A stretch of 19,977 nt of DNA from CAZMGG01 sp964565715. GTDB lineage: Bacteria > Planctomycetota > UBA1135 > UBA2386. This document shows, piece after piece, positions 14,197 to 19,977 of the stretch. The notes beneath the pieces are model-generated. The model did not search any database. It had not been told where the DNA came from and saw nothing but the letters and a program-made list of their open reading frames with translations. How positions within the stretch are numbered: position 1 is the stretch's first letter; every line of letters starts with the position of its first letter. The stretch is taken from contig CAZMGG010000108.1 in NCBI GenBank assembly GCA_964565715.1, forward strand, positions 1 through 19,977, read 5' to 3'. The translations under genes were made by a program, and so were the position numbers.

Positions 14197-14859
14197 ATGG
14201 AACGCGCGCGTCGGGCCGGCGGAACGGGCTTTCCGTGGCAGGAGACGGGCGAGCAGCTCGAGGCGTTCGGCGCGGCGTTCCCCGAGGCCCGCGCCGAGGC
14301 CGGCGGGCGCGTGTTCACGGCGGCCGCGGGCGAAGGGCGGCTGCGGCTGCCGTTCGTGCTGCCGGCAGCACGGCCCGGTGAGTCGGCGGCGGCGCTGGCG
14401 GCGCGGCTGCCCCTGCGGATCGGCCGGCAGTGCGTGTTCCTGCTGCAGGCAGGTGCCTTGGCGGTGGGTTACTGGGACGAGGACGAGCTGCTGCGGCACC
14501 GGGCGCGGAAGCGCTACGTGGTGCGCGGCAGCGGCAAGGCGCAGCCGCGGCACCTGCGGGAGAAGGGGAAGTCGCGCTACGGCTCGCGGCTGCGGCTGCA
14601 GAACTGGCGGCGGCTGCTGGCGGACGCCAACCTGACGCTGCGGGAGTACTGGGAGGAGCTGGGTGCGCCGGAGCAGGTGTTCTGGTCGGTGCCGGTGAAG
14701 GTCTGGCCCGATCTGGCGGCGGCGCCGCCGGGGCCGCCGTTTCTGCGGGAGGACGGGACGGCGCAGCGGGTGCCGTTCCACGTCCATGTGCCGGTGTTCG
14801 CCGAGCTGGAGCGGGTGCGGCGCTCGCTGGCCCGCGGCCGGCTGTGGCTGCCGGAGTGA
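14197..14859 (+). CDS. VLRF1-like (eRF1/Vms1-type) putative peptidyl-tRNA hydrolase
   Basis: A 220-residue protein whose centre resembles the VLRF1 domain of Vms1/ANKZF1, the release-factor-like hydrolases that free nascent chains from stalled large ribosomal subunits. The visible signature is RYVVRGSGKAQPRHL (106-120, Gln116 at the position of the catalytic Gln), then REKGKSRYGSRLRLQNW (121-137), matching the VLRF1 pattern of a Gln loop followed by a Lys/Ser/Gly-Ser-x-Leu-Arg segment. VLLQAG-like strand FLLQAGALAVGYWDEDEL precedes it. The C-terminal third (VFWSVPVKVWPDL, PFHVHVPVFAELERV) probably completes the fold. Two Trp-rich segments and high Arg content fit RNA contact. No signal peptide is present. 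AGGA seven bases before the ATG supports the start. The family call rests on motif recognition only. Confidence 0.6.
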   Translation: MERARRAGGTGFPWQETGEQLEAFGAAFPEARAEAGGRVFTAAAGEGRLRLPFVLPAARPGESAAALAARLPLRIGRQCVFLLQAGALAVGYWDEDELLRHRARKRYVVRGSGKAQPRHLREKGKSRYGSRLRLQNWRRLLADANLTLREYWEELGAPEQVFWSVPVKVWPDLAAAPPGPPFLREDGTAQRVPFHVHVPVFAELERVRRSLARGRLWLPE

Positions 14860-14964
14860 GCGGCGGCAGGCGGCCTTGGCAGGGGCGGTTCCGGCGTTCC
14901 CTCCACCCGGGACCACGGCGCTACCGAAGGTGACGACGAAACCGACACCGACTCGGAGAAGCAC

Positions 14965-16776
14965 ATGTTCCATCGCTCCACCTGTCTGCTGGCCGCGGCC
15001 CTGGTCGCGCTGGCCTCCTGCAGTGGCGGCGGCAGCAGCAACAATGCCGCGCCCCGCCTGTCCTCGATCCCCCTGCAGTCCGTGACCGGCGGCAGCCAGC
15101 TCTCGCTGGACCTGGCCACCTACGTCACCGACCGCGAAGGCGCCAGCCTGACGTATACGGTCACGTCCGGCGGCGGCACGGTGACGGGATCCACCTACAC
15201 CCAGACGTTCGCGACGATGGGCACCTACACGGTGAACTTCACGGTGGCGGACCCGCTGGGCAAGACCACCACCGGCACGTTCGAGGTCGAGGTGACCAGC
15301 GCCAATCTGGCGGCGGTGCGCGTCGACAGCAACGGCCTCGAACTGCTCGACACCGACACCAACCAGTTCGTGTCGCTGGCCGCCAACGGTCCGACGGCGA
15401 GCCTGGCCACGACGCTGAGCCAGGGCCAGCTGGTCTATCAGCTGGCGGTGGGCAGCAACAACCAGCTCTGGCTGTTCGACACCTTCACCCGCGGCAAGAC
15501 GCAGATCGCCAGCACCGCCGGCGGCAGCGTCGACTACCGGGCCAAGACGTCGGATGGGCGGCTGGTGTTCACCACCGGCAGCAACAGCGACACCGACCTG
15601 TGGCTGCACAGCCCGGTGAGCGGTCTGACCAAGGAGATCTCGGCCAGCGTCGGCGACATCGAGGGCAACCCGATGGTGAACACCGGCGACCTGGTGTTCT
15701 ACGAGCGGCAGAACAGCGGCCAGCGCGACATCTACTACTACGACCCGAGCACCGACGACACGACCACGGTGGCCAACGGCGCCACCGAGGAACGGCTGCT
15801 GGCGACGCTGCCCAACGGCGCGGTGGTGCTGAGCCGGATCGGCGCCGGCGGCGAGACCGACCTGTTCTACTTCAAGGTGGGCACGGGCCTGGTCGAGATC
15901 GGCGCCGACCTGTCGACGACGGTGCAGGGCCAGACCAAGGCCTACGCCGGCCGCACCAGCGACAGCAAGGTCGTGTTCGAGGTGACCGCGGCGGCCAGCA
16001 TCGACCTCTACATGTGGAATCCGGCCACCGGCCAGAGCCGCGCCATCTCGACCCAGGCCAACGAGGACGAGCGCTTCCTGGCGGTCACCGCCACCGATCT
16101 CGTGGTCTACAAGATCGTGGTCGGCACCGACGACGACGACCTGGCGTTCTACTCGTGGGCCGCTGGCGCGGCGACGGTGGTGGCCAACAGCGGCGAGGAC
16201 GAGGAATACGTCGGCGCGCTGAGCGACGGTGACCTGATCTACCGGCGGCTGAACGGCGGCGACAACTCGTGGGACCTCTACCACTACGACCAGACGGGGC
16301 CGGCCACCAACAGCATCGCCGGCATCGGCGCCGACCACTTCGTGTTCGAGGCGGTGCTGAGCAACGACAAGGTCGTCTACCGGCACGCGGCGGCGACGCC
16401 GCTGCTGCGGCTCTACAACCCGGCCACGACGTCGAGCAGCACGATCGCCACCGGCAACGCCGTGGCTTTCGTCGCCGCGACGACCGGCGGCGACTTCGTC
16501 TACAACCAGACGGTCAGCAGCCAGACCGACCTGTTCCTGTGGGACGAGTCGGCCGGCAGCGTGGTGACCATCAGCAACGCCAGCGGCGACGACGCCTACC
16601 AGGGCATCACCGCCGACGGCAAGGTGCTCTACACCCACGTGTTCACGCCGCTCACCAACCGCGACCTGATGCTGTGGAATCCGGCCGGGCCCGCCAGCAC
16701 GCGCCTCACCGAGGCCGATGCGGTGGGCGCCTACCACGATCACACGGTGCTCGGCGTCTTCAGCGGCACGAAGTGA
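14965..16776 (+). CDS. Lipoprotein with Ig/cadherin-like domain and repeat beta-propeller
   Basis: A 603-residue exported lipoprotein. MFHRSTCLLAAALVALASC carries lipobox LASC (Cys19), followed by a Gly/Ser/Asn linker. Residues about 28-110 resemble a cadherin/Ig-like domain (LDLATYVTDREGASLTYTV, TYTVNFTVADPLGKTTTG). From about 115 on, roughly nine units of about 50 residues repeat the pattern of a D-L-[WYF]-[LFY]-[WY] strand, a turn, then a Thr/Ile strand: TDLWLHSPVSGLTKEIS, RDIYYYDPSTDDTTTVA, IDLYMWNPATGQSRAIS, TDLFLWDESAGSVVTIS and RDLMLWNPAGPASTRLT. These are blades of a TolB/WD40-like propeller, probably a binding platform on the outer face. GGAG six bases before the ATG supports the start. 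A strong hairpin follows the stop codon. Confidence 0.85.
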   Translation: MFHRSTCLLAAALVALASCSGGGSSNNAAPRLSSIPLQSVTGGSQLSLDLATYVTDREGASLTYTVTSGGGTVTGSTYTQTFATMGTYTVNFTVADPLGKTTTGTFEVEVTSANLAAVRVDSNGLELLDTDTNQFVSLAANGPTASLATTLSQGQLVYQLAVGSNNQLWLFDTFTRGKTQIASTAGGSVDYRAKTSDGRLVFTTGSNSDTDLWLHSPVSGLTKEISASVGDIEGNPMVNTGDLVFYERQNSGQRDIYYYDPSTDDTTTVANGATEERLLATLPNGAVVLSRIGAGGETDLFYFKVGTGLVEIGADLSTTVQGQTKAYAGRTSDSKVVFEVTAAASIDLYMWNPATGQSRAISTQANEDERFLAVTATDLVVYKIVVGTDDDDLAFYSWAAGAATVVANSGEDEEYVGALSDGDLIYRRLNGGDNSWDLYHYDQTGPATNSIAGIGADHFVFEAVLSNDKVVYRHAAATPLLRLYNPATTSSSTIATGNAVAFVAATTGGDFVYNQTVSSQTDLFLWDESAGSVVTISNASGDDAYQGITADGKVLYTHVFTPLTNRDLMLWNPAGPASTRLTEADAVGAYHDHTVLGVFSGTK

Positions 16777-16810
16777 CGGGAGCCGGCCGCGCCCGGCGCG
16801 GCCTCGGCGA

Positions 16811-16852
16811 GCGGGCGGTCGTTCTCCCGGTGGAGCGGGGACGACCGCCCGC
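16811..16852. terminator. Bidirectional terminator hairpin between convergent genes
   Basis: GCGGGCGGTCGT (16811-16822) is perfectly complementary to ACGACCGCCCGC (16841-16852) around an 18-base loop that can pair further (CCC with GGG). It sits between the stop of the plus-strand lipoprotein gene (16776) and the stop of the minus-strand DUF1080 gene (16871). No run of T follows on either strand, as is common in very GC-rich genomes. Confidence 0.7.
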
Positions 16853-16870
16853 GTGCGTTCCTCGCCGGGC

Positions 16871-17701
16871 TCAGCCGTCGCGGCGGCCGTCGCCGCCGGT
16901 GGCCGCCGCCGGTTCCGGGCGCAGCGGCCGCACCCAGAGATTGCGGTAGCGCACGGCGTCGCCGTGGTCCTGCAGCCGGATCGGACCGGTTGTCGCGTGC
17001 GGCGTGTACTTCGGCAGCGAACGGTGGGCGGTGGGGCCGAGCAGGGCCTGGCGGTGGTGCAGCAGCACGCCGTTGTGGATCACCGTCACGCAGGCCGGCG
17101 TCACCAGCTGGCCGTCGTCGCCGAAGCGCGGCGCCTCGAACACGATGTCGTAGGTCTGCCACTCGCCCGGCGCGCGGCTGGCGTTGCAGAGCGGCGGGAA
17201 CTGGCCGTAGAGCGCGCCGCACTGGCCGTCGGCGTAGGTGGCGCTGCCGAACGAGTCGAGCACCTGCACCTCGTAGCGGCCCATCAGGAACACGCCGCTG
17301 TTGCCGCGGCCCTGGCCCTCGCCCTTCGCCGGCAGGGGCGTGGCGAACTCGACGTGGAGCTGGCAGTCGCCGAAGTGGGCGGCGGTCTCGATGTCGCCGG
17401 TGCCGTTGACGGTCATGGCGCCGTCGGCGACCGCCCAGCGCGCCTCGCCGCGGCGGCCGCGCCAGCCCTTCAGGTCGGTGCCGTCGAACAGGACCGTCGC
17501 GGCCGCCGGTGCCGGCACCGGCGCGCCGGCGGGGCCCGGGGTCACCACCGGCGGATAGGGGCGATCGGCGTCGTGCACGCGGAAGGCCTGGTCGGGGAGC
17601 TGCGGCGTGTCGCGGTAGCCCGGCCGTTCCTGGCCCGGGGTGGGCGCGCCGAGCAGGCAGAGGGCGGAGGCGAGGAGGGGAACGCAGCGGTTCGGGCGCA
17701 T
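16871..17701 (-). CDS. DUF1080 (3-keto-disaccharide hydrolase-like) exported protein
   Basis: A 276-residue exported protein of the DUF1080 family, some members of which act on 3-keto-disaccharides; many are uncharacterised and abound in planctomycetes. The N-terminus MRPNRCVPLLASALCLLGAP is a signal peptide. A Pro/Ala-rich spacer (50-70) leads to the jelly-roll domain, with LFDGTDLKGWRG (71-82), RWAVADGAMTVNGTGDIET (88-106), GNSGVFLMGRYEVQVLDS (133-150) and RAPGEWQTYDIVFEAPRF (176-193), ending in GPIRLQDHGDAVRYRNLWV (239-257). All are standard family landmarks, and the acidic and Arg residues in the NSGVF and LQDHG segments are where the active site is expected. It lies 27 bases after a membrane protein gene and is probably co-transcribed with it. 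The C-terminus is a short charged tail. Confidence 0.92.
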   Translation of the reverse strand: MRPNRCVPLLASALCLLGAPTPGQERPGYRDTPQLPDQAFRVHDADRPYPPVVTPGPAGAPVPAPAAATVLFDGTDLKGWRGRRGEARWAVADGAMTVNGTGDIETAAHFGDCQLHVEFATPLPAKGEGQGRGNSGVFLMGRYEVQVLDSFGSATYADGQCGALYGQFPPLCNASRAPGEWQTYDIVFEAPRFGDDGQLVTPACVTVIHNGVLLHHRQALLGPTAHRSLPKYTPHATTGPIRLQDHGDAVRYRNLWVRPLRPEPAAATGGDGRRDG

Positions 17702-17728
17702 CGCCGCAGCGTAGCGTCCGCCGACGGC

Positions 17729-18199
17729 TCAATCGCCACCGGGCCGCGGCCCCGATCGCCGCGCCGCCAGCTGCGCGCCGAGCGGCAGCACCGCCGGCGG
17801 CGCGTGGCTGCGGATCGCGTCCTCCAGGAGCACGCAGGTGGCGGGATCGACGGCCTCCGGGTCGGTGATGGCGGCGCGCGCCAGCCGGGCGACCCCCGGC
17901 CACAGGGTCGGCTCGCTGGGCCGTTCGTGCACGAGGCGCAGGTAGGGCGCGCCGTCGCGCAGGAGGTCCGCCAGCGGGCCCGCCGCACGTTCCCGGGCCA
18001 GGTCGAGGCGGAAGTCGGCGGCGGCGGGCGGTGGGGGCGGCGGCGGCTGCCCGAGCCACCAGCCGGCGGCCGCGGCGGCCAGGAAGGCCAGCACCAGGAT
18101 GGCTGCGGCCCACAGGCGGCGCGGCGGGTTCTCGAGGGCTGGGACACCCGGCGGCAGGGCGTAGGGGGCGGGATCGGGAAGCGGTTCGGCGAGCGGCAT
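17729..18199 (-). CDS. Single-pass membrane protein, unknown function
   Basis: A 156-residue protein with no recognised family. A Pro-rich cytoplasmic N-terminus is followed by one membrane segment at 30-50 (WAAAILVLAFLAAAAAGWWLG), a Pro7 tract (52-58) and a soluble helical domain of about 95 residues (ADLLRDGAPYLRLVHERP, VARLARAAITDPEAV). NPPRR just before the segment fits the inside-positive rule. The start at 18199 has GGGAG eight bases upstream; an upstream in-frame ATG at 18295 would add a stretch lacking coding character. It leads a two-gene unit with the DUF1080 gene and is divergent from the XRE regulator gene. The layout recalls short anti-sigma-like or domain-spanning proteins, but no signature supports that. 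Confidence 0.7.
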   Translation of the reverse strand: MPLAEPLPDPAPYALPPGVPALENPPRRLWAAAILVLAFLAAAAAGWWLGQPPPPPPPAAADFRLDLARERAAGPLADLLRDGAPYLRLVHERPSEPTLWPGVARLARAAITDPEAVDPATCVLLEDAIRSHAPPAVLPLGAQLAARRSGPRPGGD

Positions 18200-18319
18200 G
18201 GTTGTGACTCCCAGGTGCGAGGTCCGGCGCTCCGCGATCGGGTGCGCCGGTGGGTTGCCGATCCGGCAGGCTGGCGAAGCCCTTGGCTCGATCAACCAAC
18301 GGGCCGGATTGGAGCGATT

Positions 18320-18336
18320 CTTGACGATCTGTCAAG
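18320..18336. promoter_or_regulatory. Dyad operator-like site in the divergent promoter region
   Basis: CTTGAC (18320-18325) and GTCAAG (18331-18336) form a perfect 6-bp inverted repeat with a five-base centre. It stands in the 239-base gap between the membrane-protein/DUF1080 unit and the XRE regulator gene. The minus-strand reading contains an exact TTGACA (18335-18330), a possible -35 element, but no good -10 was found. The rest of the gap holds no gene. Confidence 0.45.
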
Positions 18337-18438
18337 TCTCCCTCTCCCGATTGCCCGGCTGGGGCTTCCTCGCGGTGGGGGTGGACCGGAGAATGCCCGC
18401 CGGTTTCGTCCGGTCGTCTTGACACCCGCGCACAGGCT

Positions 18439-18924
18439 TTGACCGATCTTGCCCAGGATCCCGGCGCGCCCCGCCCCCTAGCCCAGGTCTTCGCCGCCCG
18501 CCTCCGCGAGCTGCGCGCCCGGTTCCAGGTGACCCAGGACGATGTCGCCCAGCGCATCGGCTGCCATGAGTCCGCCGTGTCCCGGTGGGAGAACGGCAAC
18601 CGCTTCCCGACGCCGGAGGACCTGGTGGCCCTCTCGGACATGTTCCGGGTGAGCGTCGACTTCCTGCTGGGCAAGCCGGTCCAGTACCTGCCCCAGGGAG
18701 CTGCCCTGGTGGACCAGGACCTGCTGGACCGGCTGGATGCCTGCGAGAACCCGACGGAGTTCGAGGCCCTGCTGCTGGAGCACGAGGAGCAGGCCGTCTG
18801 GCTGCCGGTGCCGCCGGGCGCGGTGGTGGTGTCGGTGCAGGACGCCATGCGGCGGGCGCGCAAGGTCGCCGACAAGTTCAAGCAGAGCCGGAACGCCGAC
18901 CGCCTGTTCCGGCCGCGCGGATAG
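18439..18924 (+). CDS. XRE-family helix-turn-helix transcriptional regulator
   Basis: A 161-residue regulator. Residues about 17-78 form a Cro/C1-type helix-turn-helix (FAARLRELRARFQVTQDDVA, QRIGCHESAVSRWENGNRFP, TPEDLVALSDMFRVSVDFLL), containing the usual recognition helix and the WENGNR-PTPEDL stretch. A helical C-terminal part (VDQDLLDRLDACENPTEFEA) may mediate dimerisation or ligand sensing. The start is TTG at 18439: the frame is open from 18325, but no ATG or GTG occurs before the domain, so TTG is the only standard start. The RBS is weak. A TTGAC motif overlaps the start codon and another lies exactly 20 bases upstream, suggesting self-regulation. The stop is 33 bases before the astacin-like gene, so co-transcription with it is possible. 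Confidence 0.9.
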   Translation: MTDLAQDPGAPRPLAQVFAARLRELRARFQVTQDDVAQRIGCHESAVSRWENGNRFPTPEDLVALSDMFRVSVDFLLGKPVQYLPQGAALVDQDLLDRLDACENPTEFEALLLEHEEQAVWLPVPPGAVVVSVQDAMRRARKVADKFKQSRNADRLFRPRG

Positions 18925-18957
18925 GCGCTCGCCGGGGCCGGGGGCACAATCGGCCCC

Positions 18958-19977
18958 ATGCGCCGCCTGCCCCCGGTCGTCCTGTTCCTGGCGTTGCTGT
19001 CCGCCGCCGCCTGGTCGCCGGCGCCGCTGCCCGCCCAGGGCAGCGGTTGCATCCACGGCGCCGGCCCGGAGAGCGTCTTCGCCGGTCAGCCCTGGCCCGC
19101 CGGCACGGTCCCCTACGCGTTCGACGCCGCGGTGACGCCGCCGCAGCAGGGCGCCCTGCGGGCGGCGATGCTCGAGATCGAGGCGGTGGCGAACGTCCGC
19201 TTCGTCCCGCGTACCACCGAGGCGGACCACCTGCTGGTCCGGGCGTCGACCATCGACAGCTCGGCGGTCGGGCGGTCCGGCGGGCCGCAGCTCCTGCATG
19301 TGGCGAGCTGGGGCCAGCGCTTCGTCATGGTGCACTCGCTGCTGCACGCGCTGGGCTTCTGGCACGAGCACCAGCGGCCGGACCGCGACCAGTTCGTGCA
19401 GGTGCAGCAGCAGAACGTCGATCCGCTGCGCGCCCACGACTTCCAGATCGTGCCGACCGGCAACACCCAGGGCTCGGCCTACGACTTCGACTCGCTGCTG
19501 CACTTCGCCGCCAGCGAGGGCTCCGCGAACGCGCAGCCGACGCTGATCGTGCTGGCGCCGAACCAGCAGTGGCAGGGCCAGATCGGCCAGCGCACCCATC
19601 TGAGCCAGGGCGACCGGCGCGGGCTGCGCCTTGCCTACGGCTCGGCGGTGCCGCCGACGCTCACCGCGCTGTCGCCGCCGAGCGTTCCGTCGGCGCAGCC
19701 CGGCGCCATCGTCGCCACGGGGCTGCTGCTCGACGAGGTCACCAGCGTGCTGCTGAACGGCGTGCAGGTGCCGTTCACCGTGCTCGGCGAGACCCAGCTC
19801 CGCTTCACGCCGCAGCCGAACCAGATCCTCGGACCGCTGCCGGTGACGGTGGTGAGTCGCACCGGCGCCAGCAACGCCCTGCCGTTGACCTTCACCGGCT
19901 CGCCGGTGCCGCTGCTGACGATGCCGGGCATCCTGCTGCGCGGCGCGTTCCAGAACCAGGTGCGCATCGCCACCGAC
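18958..19977 (+). CDS. Astacin (M12A)-family protein with altered active site plus IPT/TIG domain, cut by window edge
   Basis: The first 340 residues of an exported protein. MRRLPPVVLFLALLSAAAWS is a signal peptide with a Pro/Ala tail (PAPLPAQG). Residues about 45-210 follow the astacin metalloprotease layout: VPYAFDAAVTPPQQGALRAA, VRFVPRTTEADHLLV and a zinc site VHSLLHALGFWHEHQRPDRD (125-144). In active astacins the core reads HExxHxxGFxHE; here the catalytic Glu is Ser127, while zinc-binding His126, His130 and His136 remain. The Met-turn, normally SxMHY, reads SLLHF (179-183), so Met and Tyr are also replaced. Loss of activity is therefore likely. An IPT/TIG-like Ig domain begins near 225 (PPTLTALSPPSVPSAQPGAI, LPVTVVSRTGASNALPLTF). 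More domains may follow beyond the edge. Start ATG 18958; RBS weak. Confidence 0.85.
   Translation, partial: MRRLPPVVLFLALLSAAAWSPAPLPAQGSGCIHGAGPESVFAGQPWPAGTVPYAFDAAVTPPQQGALRAAMLEIEAVANVRFVPRTTEADHLLVRASTIDSSAVGRSGGPQLLHVASWGQRFVMVHSLLHALGFWHEHQRPDRDQFVQVQQQNVDPLRAHDFQIVPTGNTQGSAYDFDSLLHFAASEGSANAQPTLIVLAPNQQWQGQIGQRTHLSQGDRRGLRLAYGSAVPPTLTALSPPSVPSAQPGAIVATGLLLDEVTSVLLNGVQVPFTVLGETQLRFTPQPNQILGPLPVTVVSRTGASNALPLTFTGSPVPLLTMPGILLRGAFQNQVRIATD

Noticed and set aside
14102..16743. Minus-strand frame of about 880 codons
   Set aside because: It is antisense to the VLRF1-like and propeller lipoprotein genes, with repetitive Val/Ala/Gly/Arg composition.
16740..19052. Minus-strand frame of 770 codons across several genes
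   Set aside because: It spans the DUF1080 gene in a wrong frame and runs antisense to the XRE gene; the composition is non-coding in character.

Overview
The window is high-GC bacterial DNA that most resembles a planctomycete. The case rests on gene content: a DUF1080 (3-keto-disaccharide hydrolase-like) protein, a PA14/multi-haem cytochrome c lipoprotein coupled to a sugar-dehydrogenase-like propeller, and secreted proteins ending in a C-terminal module that I recall from the Saltatorellus/Poly30-type planctomycetes. This lineage call is inference; there is no rRNA or marker gene to settle it. No CRISPR array, insertion sequence, phage gene or replication origin was seen.

Layout. 1-1132 (minus): cysC overlapping cysD, the start of a sulfate-activation operon that runs off the left edge. 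1289-6400 (minus): three exported proteins, namely a DUF1579 protein, a 551-residue secreted protein and an 827-residue right-handed beta-helix protein. The last two share a C-terminal domain. 6462-10378 (plus): a five-haem PA14 lipoprotein overlapping a propeller dehydrogenase-like protein, probably an extracytoplasmic oxidation module. 10409-10485: tRNA-Arg(UCG). 10663-11903 (minus): a tightly coupled pair of unrecognised genes (membrane-anchored protein, then a secreted ten-cysteine protein) in distinctly lower-GC DNA next to the tRNA. 12128-14101 (minus): an FprA-type ferredoxin-NADP reductase followed by a small lipoprotein. 14197-16776 (plus): a VLRF1-like (eRF1/Vms1-type) protein and a lipoprotein with a short-repeat beta-propeller. 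16871-18199 (minus): the DUF1080 protein behind a single-pass membrane protein. 18439-19977 (plus): an XRE regulator starting with TTG, then an astacin-family protein running off the right edge.

Most products are exported: five lipoproteins or secreted structural proteins, three putative enzymes of the cell surface, and two membrane-anchored proteins. The identifiable cytoplasmic functions are sulfate activation, FprA, the VLRF1-like factor and the XRE regulator.

The items most worth pursuing are the astacin homologue that has lost its catalytic Glu and its Met-turn Met, the VLRF1-like putative ribosome-rescue factor, and the lower-GC Cys-rich pair beside the tRNA. Others are the cytochrome module duplicated around a PA14 domain, and the TTGAC half-sites around the XRE gene.
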